6,788 nucleotides of DNA from Hyphomicrobiales bacterium (lineage in GTDB: Bacteria; Pseudomonadota; Alphaproteobacteria; Rhizobiales; Xanthobacteraceae). The position numbers and the translations under genes were made by a program. The DNA lies in NCBI GenBank assembly GCA_016210825.1, contig JACQTM010000256.1, positions 1 to 6,788 on the forward strand, in the 5' to 3' direction. Below the pieces are notes generated by a model. The model searched no databases. It was given only the letters and a program-made list of their open reading frames with translations, and was not told where the DNA came from. Below are positions 1 through 4,858 of the stretch, one piece after another; the first letter of the stretch is position 1; every line of letters begins with the position of its first letter.

Positions 1-1
1 C

Positions 2-916
2 AACAAGGCGCTTGCCGAAGCGGGCTTAAGCCCGATTAAATTTGCCGGCGAGCTCGTCACCAATCCGCTGCAGACGCTTGGCAACACGCTGGCTGGGGCC
101 GGCATGCTGATGGGCCAGTTCCAGTCAGGCGTCGCCAATGCCGGTAGGACACCCGACGACCCGATGGCCAGTATGTTCGGCGTTATCAAGAAGAAACGCG
201 AGCTTGCGGAAAAGATCGGTGTCGATCCCTACACGGATTTCGAGCCGTTAAGAGTGCGGATGGACCGGTTGTCGGAGGCGGCCGCCGGCGGCGGCCTCGT
301 GGTGAGCGGCGCGCTGATGGCTATACCGGGTGCCGCCGGCATCGTCATCTCCAATGTCTCGACCAGCAGCAACGTCACTACATACGCGCGCGACTATACC
401 GCCGCGCAATTGATGGACTTGAACCGCGGCAAGCTCGCGGCACTCGGCGTCGACAGCAGCACGACCGAGGCGCTGATCGCCAACCGCAATTACACCATGG
501 TCGACATCACCGCGCTTGTGGTGGCACTGGAGTCACTCGGCGCCGTAGAAGGCCGGCCGATTATCATCGCCCGCGCCGCCAAGGTAAGCAATCGCGATGC
601 AGCTTATTTCATGCGCGTCCATGCCGAGATGCTTGCAGCCTACCAGGCGAAAACTCGCGCGCTTCGCGACTTTGTCTGGCTCGGTGATTTTCCCTTCAAC
701 CGGCTGGCAGACGGCGGAGTTATCGGGCTTTGGCCGGTGGATGCGATTTCATGGACCGAGACGACGGCTCGCACGCTTGGCGCGGCAAGCGCGCAGCGTA
801 AAGCAAGCGGAAGCACCGGCCGCGCCGAGCTGCGCATCACCGGGCAGGCGACGCCGCTCGCCAGGCGCCGGTTGAAGGAGTTCGGCTGGACGGTCATCGA
901 GAGTGTCAGGCTTTGA
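2..916 (+). CDS. Hypothetical protein, C-terminal part (5' end outside window)
   Basis: The frame is open from the first bases of the window to a TGA at 914-916, giving 304 residues. The ATG codons near 104 lie inside the open frame, so I treat the gene as 5'-partial rather than starting there. I do not recognise the family. The visible N-terminal part is amphipathic and Gly/Ala/Gln-rich (NPLQTLGNTLAGAGMLMGQF), followed by a lysine-rich patch (GVIKKKRELAEKIG) and the stretch GVDPYTDFEPL. A glycine- and alanine-rich hydrophobic segment (AAAGGGLVVSGALMAIPGAAGIVIS) could associate with a membrane. The remainder is mixed helical sequence that ends in a basic module, RITGQATPLARRRLKEFGWTV. No catalytic motif stands out. 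Codon use matches the neighbours and I see no sign of recent transfer. The next gene on this strand starts 40 bases on, so the two may share a transcript. The call as a real gene is firm; the function is unknown. Confidence 0.75.
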   Translation, partial: NKALAEAGLSPIKFAGELVTNPLQTLGNTLAGAGMLMGQFQSGVANAGRTPDDPMASMFGVIKKKRELAEKIGVDPYTDFEPLRVRMDRLSEAAAGGGLVVSGALMAIPGAAGIVISNVSTSSNVTTYARDYTAAQLMDLNRGKLAALGVDSSTTEALIANRNYTMVDITALVVALESLGAVEGRPIIIARAAKVSNRDAAYFMRVHAEMLAAYQAKTRALRDFVWLGDFPFNRLADGGVIGLWPVDAISWTETTARTLGAASAQRKASGSTGRAELRITGQATPLARRRLKEFGWTVIESVRL

Positions 917-956
917 CCGGCGCGGTCCATTTTATAGGCGTGGCATAGACACAACG

Positions 957-1775
957 ATGAATTCGATGGCTCCCTTTTCCCGCATCGCCATCGCGGGCCT
1001 CGGCACCATTGGGCGCGAATTGGCGCGCAAGCTTGCCGGCGGCATTCCCGGCCTGACGCTTTCCGCCATCGCCGCGCGCGACCGTGCGAAGGCGCAAACC
1101 TGGCTCGATGCGCAACGGATCGCCTGCCCGCTGGTCGAACTTTCCGCCCTGCCCGATCACACCGATCTCGCCGTCGAATGCGCGCCGGCGTCGATCCTGG
1201 AAGCCATCTGCCGGCCGATGCTGGAAGCCGGCAAGCAGGTCATGGTGCTCAGTGCCGGCGCGCTGTTGCCACGGCCGGATTTGATCGAGCTTGCGAAAGC
1301 GCGTGGCGGACGCATCCTCGTACCGACGGGCGGCCTGCTGGGGCTCGACGCCGTTGCCGCCGCCGCCGAAGGCGAGGTGCGATCGGTACGAATGGTCACA
1401 CGCAAACCGCCGCGCGGCCTTGCCGGTGCGCCCTATCTTGTCGCCAACAATATTTCGATCGAGGGATTGACCGCGCCGAAACGGGTGTTCAGCGGCACCG
1501 CGCGCGCGGCGGCCGCGGGCTTTCCCGCCAATGTCAACGTGGTCGCAGCTTTGTCACTCGCTGGAATCGGGCCGGACCGAACGACGATCGAGATCTGGGC
1601 GGATCCTGGCGTGGAGCGCAATTGCCACACGATCGAAGTCGATGCTGACGCCGCGCGTTTTACCCTGTCGATCGAAAACGTGCCATCGGAAAACCCGAAA
1701 ACTGGAAAGATCGTCGCGCTTTCCGTACTCGCCGATTTGCGCAAAATGCACGCGCCTTTGCGCGTCGGTACGTGA
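957..1775 (+). CDS. nadX: L-aspartate dehydrogenase (NadX / DUF108 family)
   Basis: This 272-residue protein has the usual length for the family. It probably oxidises L-aspartate to iminoaspartate with NAD(P)+ in the cytoplasm. In organisms that use NadX, iminoaspartate is condensed by NadA to quinolinate for NAD synthesis. The N-terminal Rossmann fold shows the dinucleotide-binding GLGTIG at residues 14-19. Further family signatures are a VECAP-like strand (73-77), VLSAGALL (97-104), PTGGLLGLDA (123-132), FPANVNV (189-195), RNCHTIEV with the expected catalytic His at 224, and ENVPSENPKTG (240-250). I chose the ATG at 957 because the Rossmann strand begins about nine residues later, as in relatives. 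No strong Shine-Dalgarno is visible, and an in-frame ATG at 966 is possible. A GTG at 903 would overlap the upstream gene and add an unconserved tail. No nadA, nadB or nadC is visible nearby, so the NAD role is inferred from the family. A catabolic role in aspartate breakdown is the alternative. Confidence 0.88.
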   Translation: MNSMAPFSRIAIAGLGTIGRELARKLAGGIPGLTLSAIAARDRAKAQTWLDAQRIACPLVELSALPDHTDLAVECAPASILEAICRPMLEAGKQVMVLSAGALLPRPDLIELAKARGGRILVPTGGLLGLDAVAAAAEGEVRSVRMVTRKPPRGLAGAPYLVANNISIEGLTAPKRVFSGTARAAAAGFPANVNVVAALSLAGIGPDRTTIEIWADPGVERNCHTIEVDADAARFTLSIENVPSENPKTGKIVALSVLADLRKMHAPLRVGT

Positions 1776-1794
1776 CGCCCATGATGGCAAAAAC

Positions 1795-1821
1795 GAAAGC
1801 CCCGCACGCAGTGGGGCTTTC
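1795..1821 (-). terminator. Rho-independent terminator of the 1849-2085 gene
   Basis: A nine-base perfect stem pairs 1795-1803 (GAAAGCCCC) with 1813-1821 (GGGGCTTTC). A G-T and a C-G pair can extend it to 11 pairs around a five-base loop. Read on the minus strand, the stem runs directly into CGTTTTTGCC, so the T-tract belongs to the minus-strand gene. On the plus strand the stem ends in CAACAG with no T-tract. The structure therefore terminates the minus-strand gene and at most weakly stops readthrough from the convergent nadX. Confidence 0.82.
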
Positions 1822-1848
1822 AACAGCGAAATAAAGAGAGGTGCCAGG

Positions 1849-2085
1849 CTATCCACATTTCGCCGTGACGCAGGCCGGGCCCCAGCACTTGAACGGGCGG
1901 GCGACCCACTTGCCGCCGACACAACGCATCGGCTGGCACCAGCCGGTCGCATCGCAGCTGCCATGGCAATACGAAGCCTCGGTGCAGGCTTTAGCCGTAG
2001 CCTTCGCCTTCTTTGCGGCGAAGGACGGTTGGGATGCGAGCGCGAGCGACAACGCCGCGAGCGCCGCAATCGTCAGATATTTCAT
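1849..2085 (-). CDS. Small secreted cysteine-rich protein, copy A
   Basis: This 78-residue protein has a clear Sec signal peptide: MK, a hydrophobic core (LTIAALAALSLALA) and the cleavage-type site PSFA followed by AKKAK, cut probably after residue 23. The predicted mature part is about 55 residues, starts lysine/alanine-rich (AKKAKATAKA) and carries eight cysteines spaced C-x5-C-x3-C-x5-C-x4-C-x11-C-x4-C-x4-C. It includes GWC, GKW and CWGPAC. An even cysteine count in an exported protein suggests four disulphides in the periplasm or outside the cell. The ATG at 2083-2085 is chosen over an upstream in-frame start at 2124 because GGGGGA lies just upstream and the signal peptide begins there. 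It is a paralogue of the gene at 2260-2499. It has its own terminator. I could not place a confident promoter in the 122 bases between it and the upstream terminator. I do not recognise a characterised family; structural, inhibitory or peptide-effector roles are all open. Confidence 0.8.
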   Translation of the reverse strand: MKYLTIAALAALSLALASQPSFAAKKAKATAKACTEASYCHGSCDATGWCQPMRCVGGKWVARPFKCWGPACVTAKCG

Positions 2086-2207
2086 GGATTCCCCCATAGC
2101 TGTGTAAAGAAAGCGCGGCATCAAGTCAGTCCCGTGACGCAGCGGACATGCAACGTCCCGGCGTCGGGGAGGAAAACCGTCGCGGCATGAACGGTGTATG
2201 AACGAAA

Positions 2208-2230
2208 AGCCCTGCCACCGGGGCAGGGCT
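2208..2230 (-). terminator. Rho-independent terminator of the 2260-2499 gene
   Basis: A nine-base perfect stem pairs 2208-2216 (AGCCCTGCC) with 2222-2230 (GGCAGGGCT) around a five-base loop. On the minus strand the stem is followed by TTTCGTTCAT, a short T-rich tail. It begins 29 bases past the stop codon of the minus-strand gene, so it fits as that gene's terminator. It also separates this gene's transcription from the downstream paralogue. Confidence 0.8.
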
Positions 2231-2259
2231 GATGTGCAATGGAAAATCGTTGTGCCCGA

Positions 2260-2499
2260 TCAGCACTTCGCCGGACAAGCCGGGCCCCAGCAATCGGTGA
2301 TTCGCTTCTCCCACTTGCCGGCATTCGTGCAGACCATACGGTTGCACCAGCCCGACGGACCGCATTCGACCGTACAGCTCGCACCGCCGGGGCTGCATTT
2401 GGCCCCCGCAAGCGATTTCTTTTTCGCAGCCGCGAACGACGCATCGGCTGCGAGCGCGAGTGCAAAACAGGTCAATGCCGCAATCAATATCGCCCTCAT
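2260..2499 (-). CDS. Small secreted cysteine-rich protein, copy B
   Basis: This 79-residue protein is a paralogue of the gene at 1849-2085. A signal peptide (MRAILIAALTCFALALAADASFA) is cut probably after residue 23, at the same position as in copy A. The predicted mature part (about 56 residues) begins with the basic stretch AAKKKSLAGAK. Eight cysteines follow, spaced C-x6-C-x3-C-x5-C-x4-C-x12-C-x4-C-x3-C. They align one to one with copy A, as do GWC, GKW and CWGPAC. The extra cysteine at residue 11 lies inside the signal-peptide core and lacks a lipobox, so I do not call a lipoprotein. The ATG at 2497-2499 is chosen because GGAGG sits five bases upstream; an in-frame GTG at 2511 would overlap that ribosome-binding site. 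The gene is divergent from murI and has a plausible promoter and a terminator of its own. No characterised family is recognised. Export and disulphide bonding are inferred from sequence. Confidence 0.82.
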   Translation of the reverse strand: MRAILIAALTCFALALAADASFAAAKKKSLAGAKCSPGGASCTVECGPSGWCNRMVCTNAGKWEKRITDCWGPACPAKC

Positions 2500-2541
2500 T
2501 GAGTCCTCCACCGGTAAGATTTGTGCTTTAACGACGGCGCT

Positions 2542-2569
2542 ATCTTAGTGCCGCGGGCGAATCAGGCAA
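2542..2569 (-). promoter_or_regulatory. Candidate sigma-70-type promoter for cysteine-rich gene B
   Basis: Read on the minus strand, TTGCCT (2564-2569) and TAAGAT (2542-2547) are separated by 16 bases. That would start transcription roughly 35 bases before the ATG at 2499, leaving room for the GGAGG site. The position in the 95-base divergent gap with murI supports it. The spacer is one base shorter than ideal, and the call is by eye only. Confidence 0.4.
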
Positions 2570-2594
2570 CCACCGCGGGCCCGGAAGGGACGAC

Positions 2595-3398
2595 ATGGCG
2601 ACGGCGCCGACCATTCTCGTCTTCGATTCAGGGCTTGGCGGGATCACCGTCCATCGCGAGATCGCGAGGCTGCGGCCGGACACGCGGCTGGTCTATGCCG
2701 CCGACGACGACGCCTTCCCTTATGGCCGCTTCACCGAGGACGAACTTGCCGCGCGAGTCATCGCCGTGATGAGCGATTTGATCGGCAGGCATCGTCCCGA
2801 TCTCGTCGTCGTCGCCTGCAACACCGCGTCCACCCTCGTGTTGTCAGATTTACGCGCGCGCTTTTCCGTCCCCTTTGTCGGCACCGTCCCGGCGATCAAG
2901 CCGGCTTGCGCGGCCTCGCGCAGCAAGCTCGTCTCCGTGCTCGGCACCGAGGCAACGGTGACGCGCGAATATACCAAGGCGTTGATCCGCGACTTCGGTG
3001 GGGGCTGCGCGGTGACGCTGGTCGGTTCGTCGCGCCTGGCGCCGCTCGCGGAAGCGCACATGCGCGGCGAGCCCATGGACGACGCCGAAATCGCACGTGA
3101 GATCGCGCCCTGTTTCGTGGAGAGGAATGGCGCGCGCACTGACATTGTGGCGCTTGCCTGCACGCATTACCCCCTCTTGCTCGCCCATCTCGAACGGCTT
3201 TCGCCTTGGCATGTGACCTTTGTCGACCCTGCCCCGGCTATCGCCCGGCGAGCGGTGGAACTGCTCGGGCCGGCGCAAGAGGCGGAGATTGACGGCAGAG
3301 CGCTGTCACCGGCGTTCCTGCATTTCACATCGGGGCGGCAGCCCTCGCCCTCACTTACGGCGGCGATAAGCGCCGTAATCAAGACAAGGACGACCTAA
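2595..3398 (+). CDS. murI: Glutamate racemase
   Basis: MurI interconverts L- and D-glutamate without a cofactor, supplying D-glutamate for peptidoglycan precursors in the cytoplasm. The 267-residue length is normal. The family signatures are in order: FDSGLGG (10-16, with the catalytic-site Asp11 and Ser12), PYG (42-44), ACNTAS with the first catalytic cysteine at 75, and ACTHYP with the second catalytic cysteine at 189 and His191. Both active-site cysteines are present, so the enzyme should be functional. The ATG at 2595 has a GGAAGGGA ribosome-binding sequence a few bases upstream and starts right before the DSGLGG strand, as in relatives. It is divergent from the secreted cysteine-rich gene B and lies upstream of rpsD, which has its own promoter. 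No clear terminator follows it. DNA gyrase inhibition, described for some MurI proteins, cannot be judged here. Confidence 0.95.
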   Translation: MATAPTILVFDSGLGGITVHREIARLRPDTRLVYAADDDAFPYGRFTEDELAARVIAVMSDLIGRHRPDLVVVACNTASTLVLSDLRARFSVPFVGTVPAIKPACAASRSKLVSVLGTEATVTREYTKALIRDFGGGCAVTLVGSSRLAPLAEAHMRGEPMDDAEIAREIAPCFVERNGARTDIVALACTHYPLLLAHLERLSPWHVTFVDPAPAIARRAVELLGPAQEAEIDGRALSPAFLHFTSGRQPSPSLTAAISAVIKTRTT

Positions 3399-3487
3399 AA
3401 CCAGGACGATACTCCAGCCTACGGTGCAACCATCAGTTAACTCATTCTATTTCGTGAACCGATGCGTGACTGGCTTGCGGGCGTTGT
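3399..3487 (+). other. Spacer after murI, no recognised element
   Basis: This is the first third of the 265-base gap between murI and rpsD. I find no convincing hairpin followed by a T-tract, so how murI transcription ends is not visible. No small ORF with a good ribosome-binding site was seen. The stretch is somewhat richer in A and T than the genes around it. The rest of the gap is covered by the rpsD promoter and leader hairpins. Confidence 0.5.
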
Positions 3488-3516
3488 TTGACACCCCATG
3501 CCTTTCCCCCTAAAAC
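3488..3516 (+). promoter_or_regulatory. Candidate strong promoter of rpsD
   Basis: A perfect -35 hexamer TTGACA (3488-3493) is followed after exactly 17 bases by TAAAAC (3511-3516). The predicted start of transcription is near 3522-3524, giving a leader of about 140 bases before rpsD. A strong housekeeping promoter is expected for a ribosomal protein gene. Confidence 0.65.
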
Positions 3517-3520
3517 CCGC

Positions 3521-3547
3521 GCGCCCCAGGGTTTTTTCCTGGGGCGT
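3521..3547 (+). promoter_or_regulatory. Hairpin at the start of the rpsD leader
   Basis: Ten pairs join 3521-3530 (GCGCCCCAGG) to 3538-3547 (CCTGGGGCGT); nine are Watson-Crick and the outermost is G-T. The seven-base loop is GTTTTTT. It begins at about the predicted transcription start, so the rpsD mRNA would carry it at its extreme 5' end. The T-run is in the loop, not after the stem, so it is not a normal terminator for the + strand. mRNA stabilisation or regulation of rpsD are possible roles, both inferred. Confidence 0.55.
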
Positions 3548-3595
3548 TTCGCGACCCGCGGTCCGCGCCAGCGCTTTGGCTCAGGGACCTGTCGA

Positions 3596-3613
3596 TTCCG
3601 GGGTCACCCGGGA
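3596..3613 (+). promoter_or_regulatory. Second hairpin in the rpsD leader
   Basis: Seven pairs (one of them G-T) join 3596-3602 (TTCCGGG) to 3607-3613 (CCCGGGA) around the four-base loop GTCA. It lies about 50 bases before the rpsD start codon and upstream of the ribosome-binding site (AAGAGGAC, about 3653-3660). Together with the 5' hairpin it could form part of a structured leader. In other bacteria S4 represses its own synthesis by binding mRNA leaders; a similar role here is only a hypothesis. Confidence 0.4.
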
Positions 3614-3663
3614 CAGAGGAGGGCGCGTTTCCTCACTCACTCGTTGCCATCCAAGAGGACGCG

Positions 3664-4281
3664 ATGACCAAGCGCAGTACAGCCAAATACAAACTCGACC
3701 GCCGCATGGGCCAAAACATTTGGGGGCGGCCCAAGAGCCCGGTCAACCGGCGCGAATACGGCCCCGGCCAGCACGGCCAGCGGCGCAAGAGCAAGCTCTC
3801 CGACTACGGTGTCCAGCTCAAAGCCAAGCAGAAGCTCAAGGGTTATTACGGCGACATCTCCGAAAAGCAGTTCCGCGGCATCTATCAGGAGGCGATCCGC
3901 CTCAAGGGCGACTCCGGCGCGCACCTGATCGGCCTTCTCGAGCGCCGGCTCGACGCGGTGATCTATCGCGCCAAGTTCGTCCCCACCGTTTTTGCCGCCC
4001 GGCAGTTCATCAACCACGGCCATGTGAAGGTGAACGGCCGCCGTGTAAACATTCCGAGCGCCCGTTTGAAGGTTGGCGACGTCGTCGAAGTCAAGGAAGC
4101 CTCGCGTCAGCTGCCGCTGGTGCTCGAAGCGGTGGCTTTGGCCGAGCGTGACGTGCCGGACTACATCGAAGCCGACCACAATAAGATGACGGCGAAGCTC
4201 GCGCGCGTGCCGCTGCCGAACGAGGTGCCCTATCCAGTGATGATGGAGCCCCACCTCGTTGTCGAATACTACTCGCGCTGA
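3664..4281 (+). CDS. rpsD: 30S ribosomal protein S4 (uS4)
   Basis: S4 is a primary 16S rRNA-binding protein that nucleates assembly of the 30S body and contributes to decoding fidelity. The 205-residue length is standard. Signatures include LDRRMGQNIWGRPKSP near the N-terminus, REYGPGQHGQRRKSKLSDYG (about 30-49), QLKAKQKLKGYYG, and the S4 RNA-binding domain beginning around residue 93 (LERRLDAVIYRAKF, then RQFINHGHVKVNGRRVNIPS). The C-terminal end is HLVVEYYSR. The N-terminus lacks the zinc-type cysteine cluster, so this is the cysteine-free form. The ATG at 3664 has AAGAGGAC just upstream. The gene stands alone, away from the alpha operon where E. coli keeps it, with its own candidate promoter and leader hairpins. 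Confidence 0.97.
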   Translation: MTKRSTAKYKLDRRMGQNIWGRPKSPVNRREYGPGQHGQRRKSKLSDYGVQLKAKQKLKGYYGDISEKQFRGIYQEAIRLKGDSGAHLIGLLERRLDAVIYRAKFVPTVFAARQFINHGHVKVNGRRVNIPSARLKVGDVVEVKEASRQLPLVLEAVALAERDVPDYIEADHNKMTAKLARVPLPNEVPYPVMMEPHLVVEYYSR

Positions 4282-4334
4282 TCTTTGGCCGCGCCAACAG
4301 TCCGACAAAAATCGTCAATCTCGCCCGGGTATTG

Positions 4335-4359
4335 CGCGGATCGCATGATGCGATCCGCG
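4335..4359. terminator. Perfect 11-bp inverted repeat after rpsD, probable terminator
   Basis: Bases 4335-4345 (CGCGGATCGCA) pair perfectly with 4349-4359 (TGCGATCCGCG) around TGA. It begins 53 bases past the rpsD stop. No T-tract follows on either strand, so it is not a textbook intrinsic terminator. A role in ending the rpsD transcript or protecting its 3' end fits the position best. A DNA-binding operator is the alternative. Confidence 0.5.
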
Positions 4360-4412
4360 AACTCCGTCGTGTGCGAGGCATTACGCAACGCACAGCAAGT
4401 TTTGTGTGTACC

Positions 4413-4441
4413 TTGATACTTAAGGCTATATTTAGTAGGTT
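4413..4441 (+). promoter_or_regulatory. Candidate promoter of the first small membrane protein gene
   Basis: TTGATA (4413-4418) and TAGGTT (4436-4441) are 17 bases apart, inside a stretch (about 4395-4445) much richer in A and T than the surroundings. Transcription would begin near 4448, about 60 bases before the ATG at 4508. An alternative -10, TATATT at 4427-4432, has no good -35 partner. The AT-rich island itself is clear; the exact hexamers are uncertain. Confidence 0.4.
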
Positions 4442-4507
4442 TTTCGTGGAATGTGTCACGGCGTGCTTGAGAATCAATGAGGGCACATGTCCTAGGGGAG
4501 AATCGCT

Positions 4508-4741
4508 ATGAAAGGCTTGGAAAGCTTGAAATCCTGGATCGGTGCGTTGACTGAAGTCGGGCTCATGCTGCTGGCGCTGGCGATCGTTGCCGCATTGCTG
4601 GTTGGCACGAACCTGCCGTTCGTCGGTAATGTCGTCGGCAACATCATGGCTTTGGTCAAAGACCTTGGCGCAAATGGCCTGGTCGGCCTGATCGCCCTTG
4701 GCATCATCCTCTGGCTGTTCTCCAATCGGAAAATGGCCTGA
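4508..4741 (+). CDS. Small two-helix membrane protein, copy 1
   Basis: This 77-residue protein has no function I recognise. A short N-terminal amphipathic stretch (MKGLESLKSWIGALTE) precedes a first hydrophobic helix at about 17-35. A linker of about 20 residues (NLPFVGNVVGNIMALVKDLGAN) leads to a second helix at about 57-72 (GLVGLIALGIILWLF), and the protein ends SNRKMA. The ATG at 4508 has a strong AGGGGAG site seven bases upstream, so the gene is very probably translated. It aligns with the next gene, at 4859-5134, in both helices and in the linker. Roles such as a holin-like pore, a small regulator of a membrane complex or a stress-induced membrane peptide are all possible, and none is shown. 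Confidence 0.75.
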   Translation: MKGLESLKSWIGALTEVGLMLLALAIVAALLVGTNLPFVGNVVGNIMALVKDLGANGLVGLIALGIILWLFSNRKMA

Positions 4742-4757
4742 CGCCGAGAGTTGACCG

Positions 4758-4771
4758 GTTCAGATCTGAAC
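4758..4771. repeat. 14-bp perfect palindrome in the membrane-gene spacer
   Basis: GTTCAGATCTGAAC is its own reverse complement and has no loop. It lies 17 bases past the stop codon of the first membrane protein gene. Perfect palindromes without a loop are more typical of dimeric protein-binding sites than of RNA hairpins. Whether it binds a regulator is unknown. Confidence 0.4.
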
Positions 4772-4794
4772 TTCGTGTTACGGTGAAGTAACCT

Positions 4795-4820
4795 GGGTGG
4801 GGAGCTTGGGCTCCCCACCC
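4795..4820. terminator. Perfect 11-bp hairpin between the two membrane protein genes
   Basis: Bases 4795-4805 (GGGTGGGGAGC) pair perfectly with 4810-4820 (GCTCCCCACCC) around the tetraloop TTGG. The stem is very GC-rich and would be stable in RNA. No T-tract follows on the + strand. It could partly terminate the first gene's transcript, or act as a stabiliser or processing element within a two-gene mRNA. Confidence 0.5.
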
Positions 4821-4824
4821 GCTC

Positions 4825-4841
4825 ATTGGCCTTAGGCCAAT
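4825..4841. repeat. 7-bp inverted repeat just upstream of the second membrane protein gene
   Basis: ATTGGCC (4825-4831) and GGCCAAT (4835-4841) are perfect inverted copies around TTA. They end six bases before the GGGG ribosome-binding sequence of the next gene. As RNA it would form a small hairpin that could affect translation of that gene; as DNA it could be an operator half-site pair. Confidence 0.4.
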
Positions 4842-4858
4842 ATATTGGGGTTTGCACC

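Noticed and set aside
913..936. TTGACC and TATAGG upstream of nadX as a promoter
   Set aside because: The spacing is only 14 bases and the -35 overlaps the end of the preceding gene, so it is not convincing.
903..956. Upstream GTG start at 903 for nadX
   Set aside because: It would overlap the preceding gene and add an 18-residue Arg-rich tail before the Rossmann fold. The ATG at 957 fits family length.
1178..1648. 156-residue + strand frame inside nadX
   Set aside because: It is an Arg/Ala/Gly-rich out-of-frame reading of a gene with clear homology in the other frame.
1531..2190. 219-residue + strand frame across the nadX end, the terminator and cysteine-rich gene A
   Set aside because: It crosses two well-supported genes and a terminator, and its composition is that of a shadow frame.
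2121..2465. Minus-strand frames overlapping cysteine-rich gene B and running through its terminator
   Set aside because: They are out of frame with the signal-peptide/cysteine protein and pass through its terminator; no signal peptide or domain is seen.
2467..2469. Cysteine at residue 11 of cysteine-rich protein B as a lipoprotein site
   Set aside because: It lies mid-core in the signal peptide (ALTC) and lacks a proper lipobox; a normal signal-peptidase site follows at SFA.
1849..2499. Defensin-type cysteine-stabilised alpha-beta fold for the two cysteine-rich proteins
   Set aside because: One C-x3-C is present, but the C-x-C near the C-terminus that defines that fold is missing; the ends are C-x4-C-x3/4-C.
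3498..4151. 217-residue + strand frame running from the rpsD leader into rpsD
   Set aside because: It overlaps rpsD in another frame, is very rich in Arg, Pro and Gln, and has no ribosome-binding site or domain.
3637..4308. Long 223-residue antisense frame covering all of rpsD
   Set aside because: It mirrors the GC-rich third positions of rpsD, has no recognisable domain, and rpsD is certain on the other strand.
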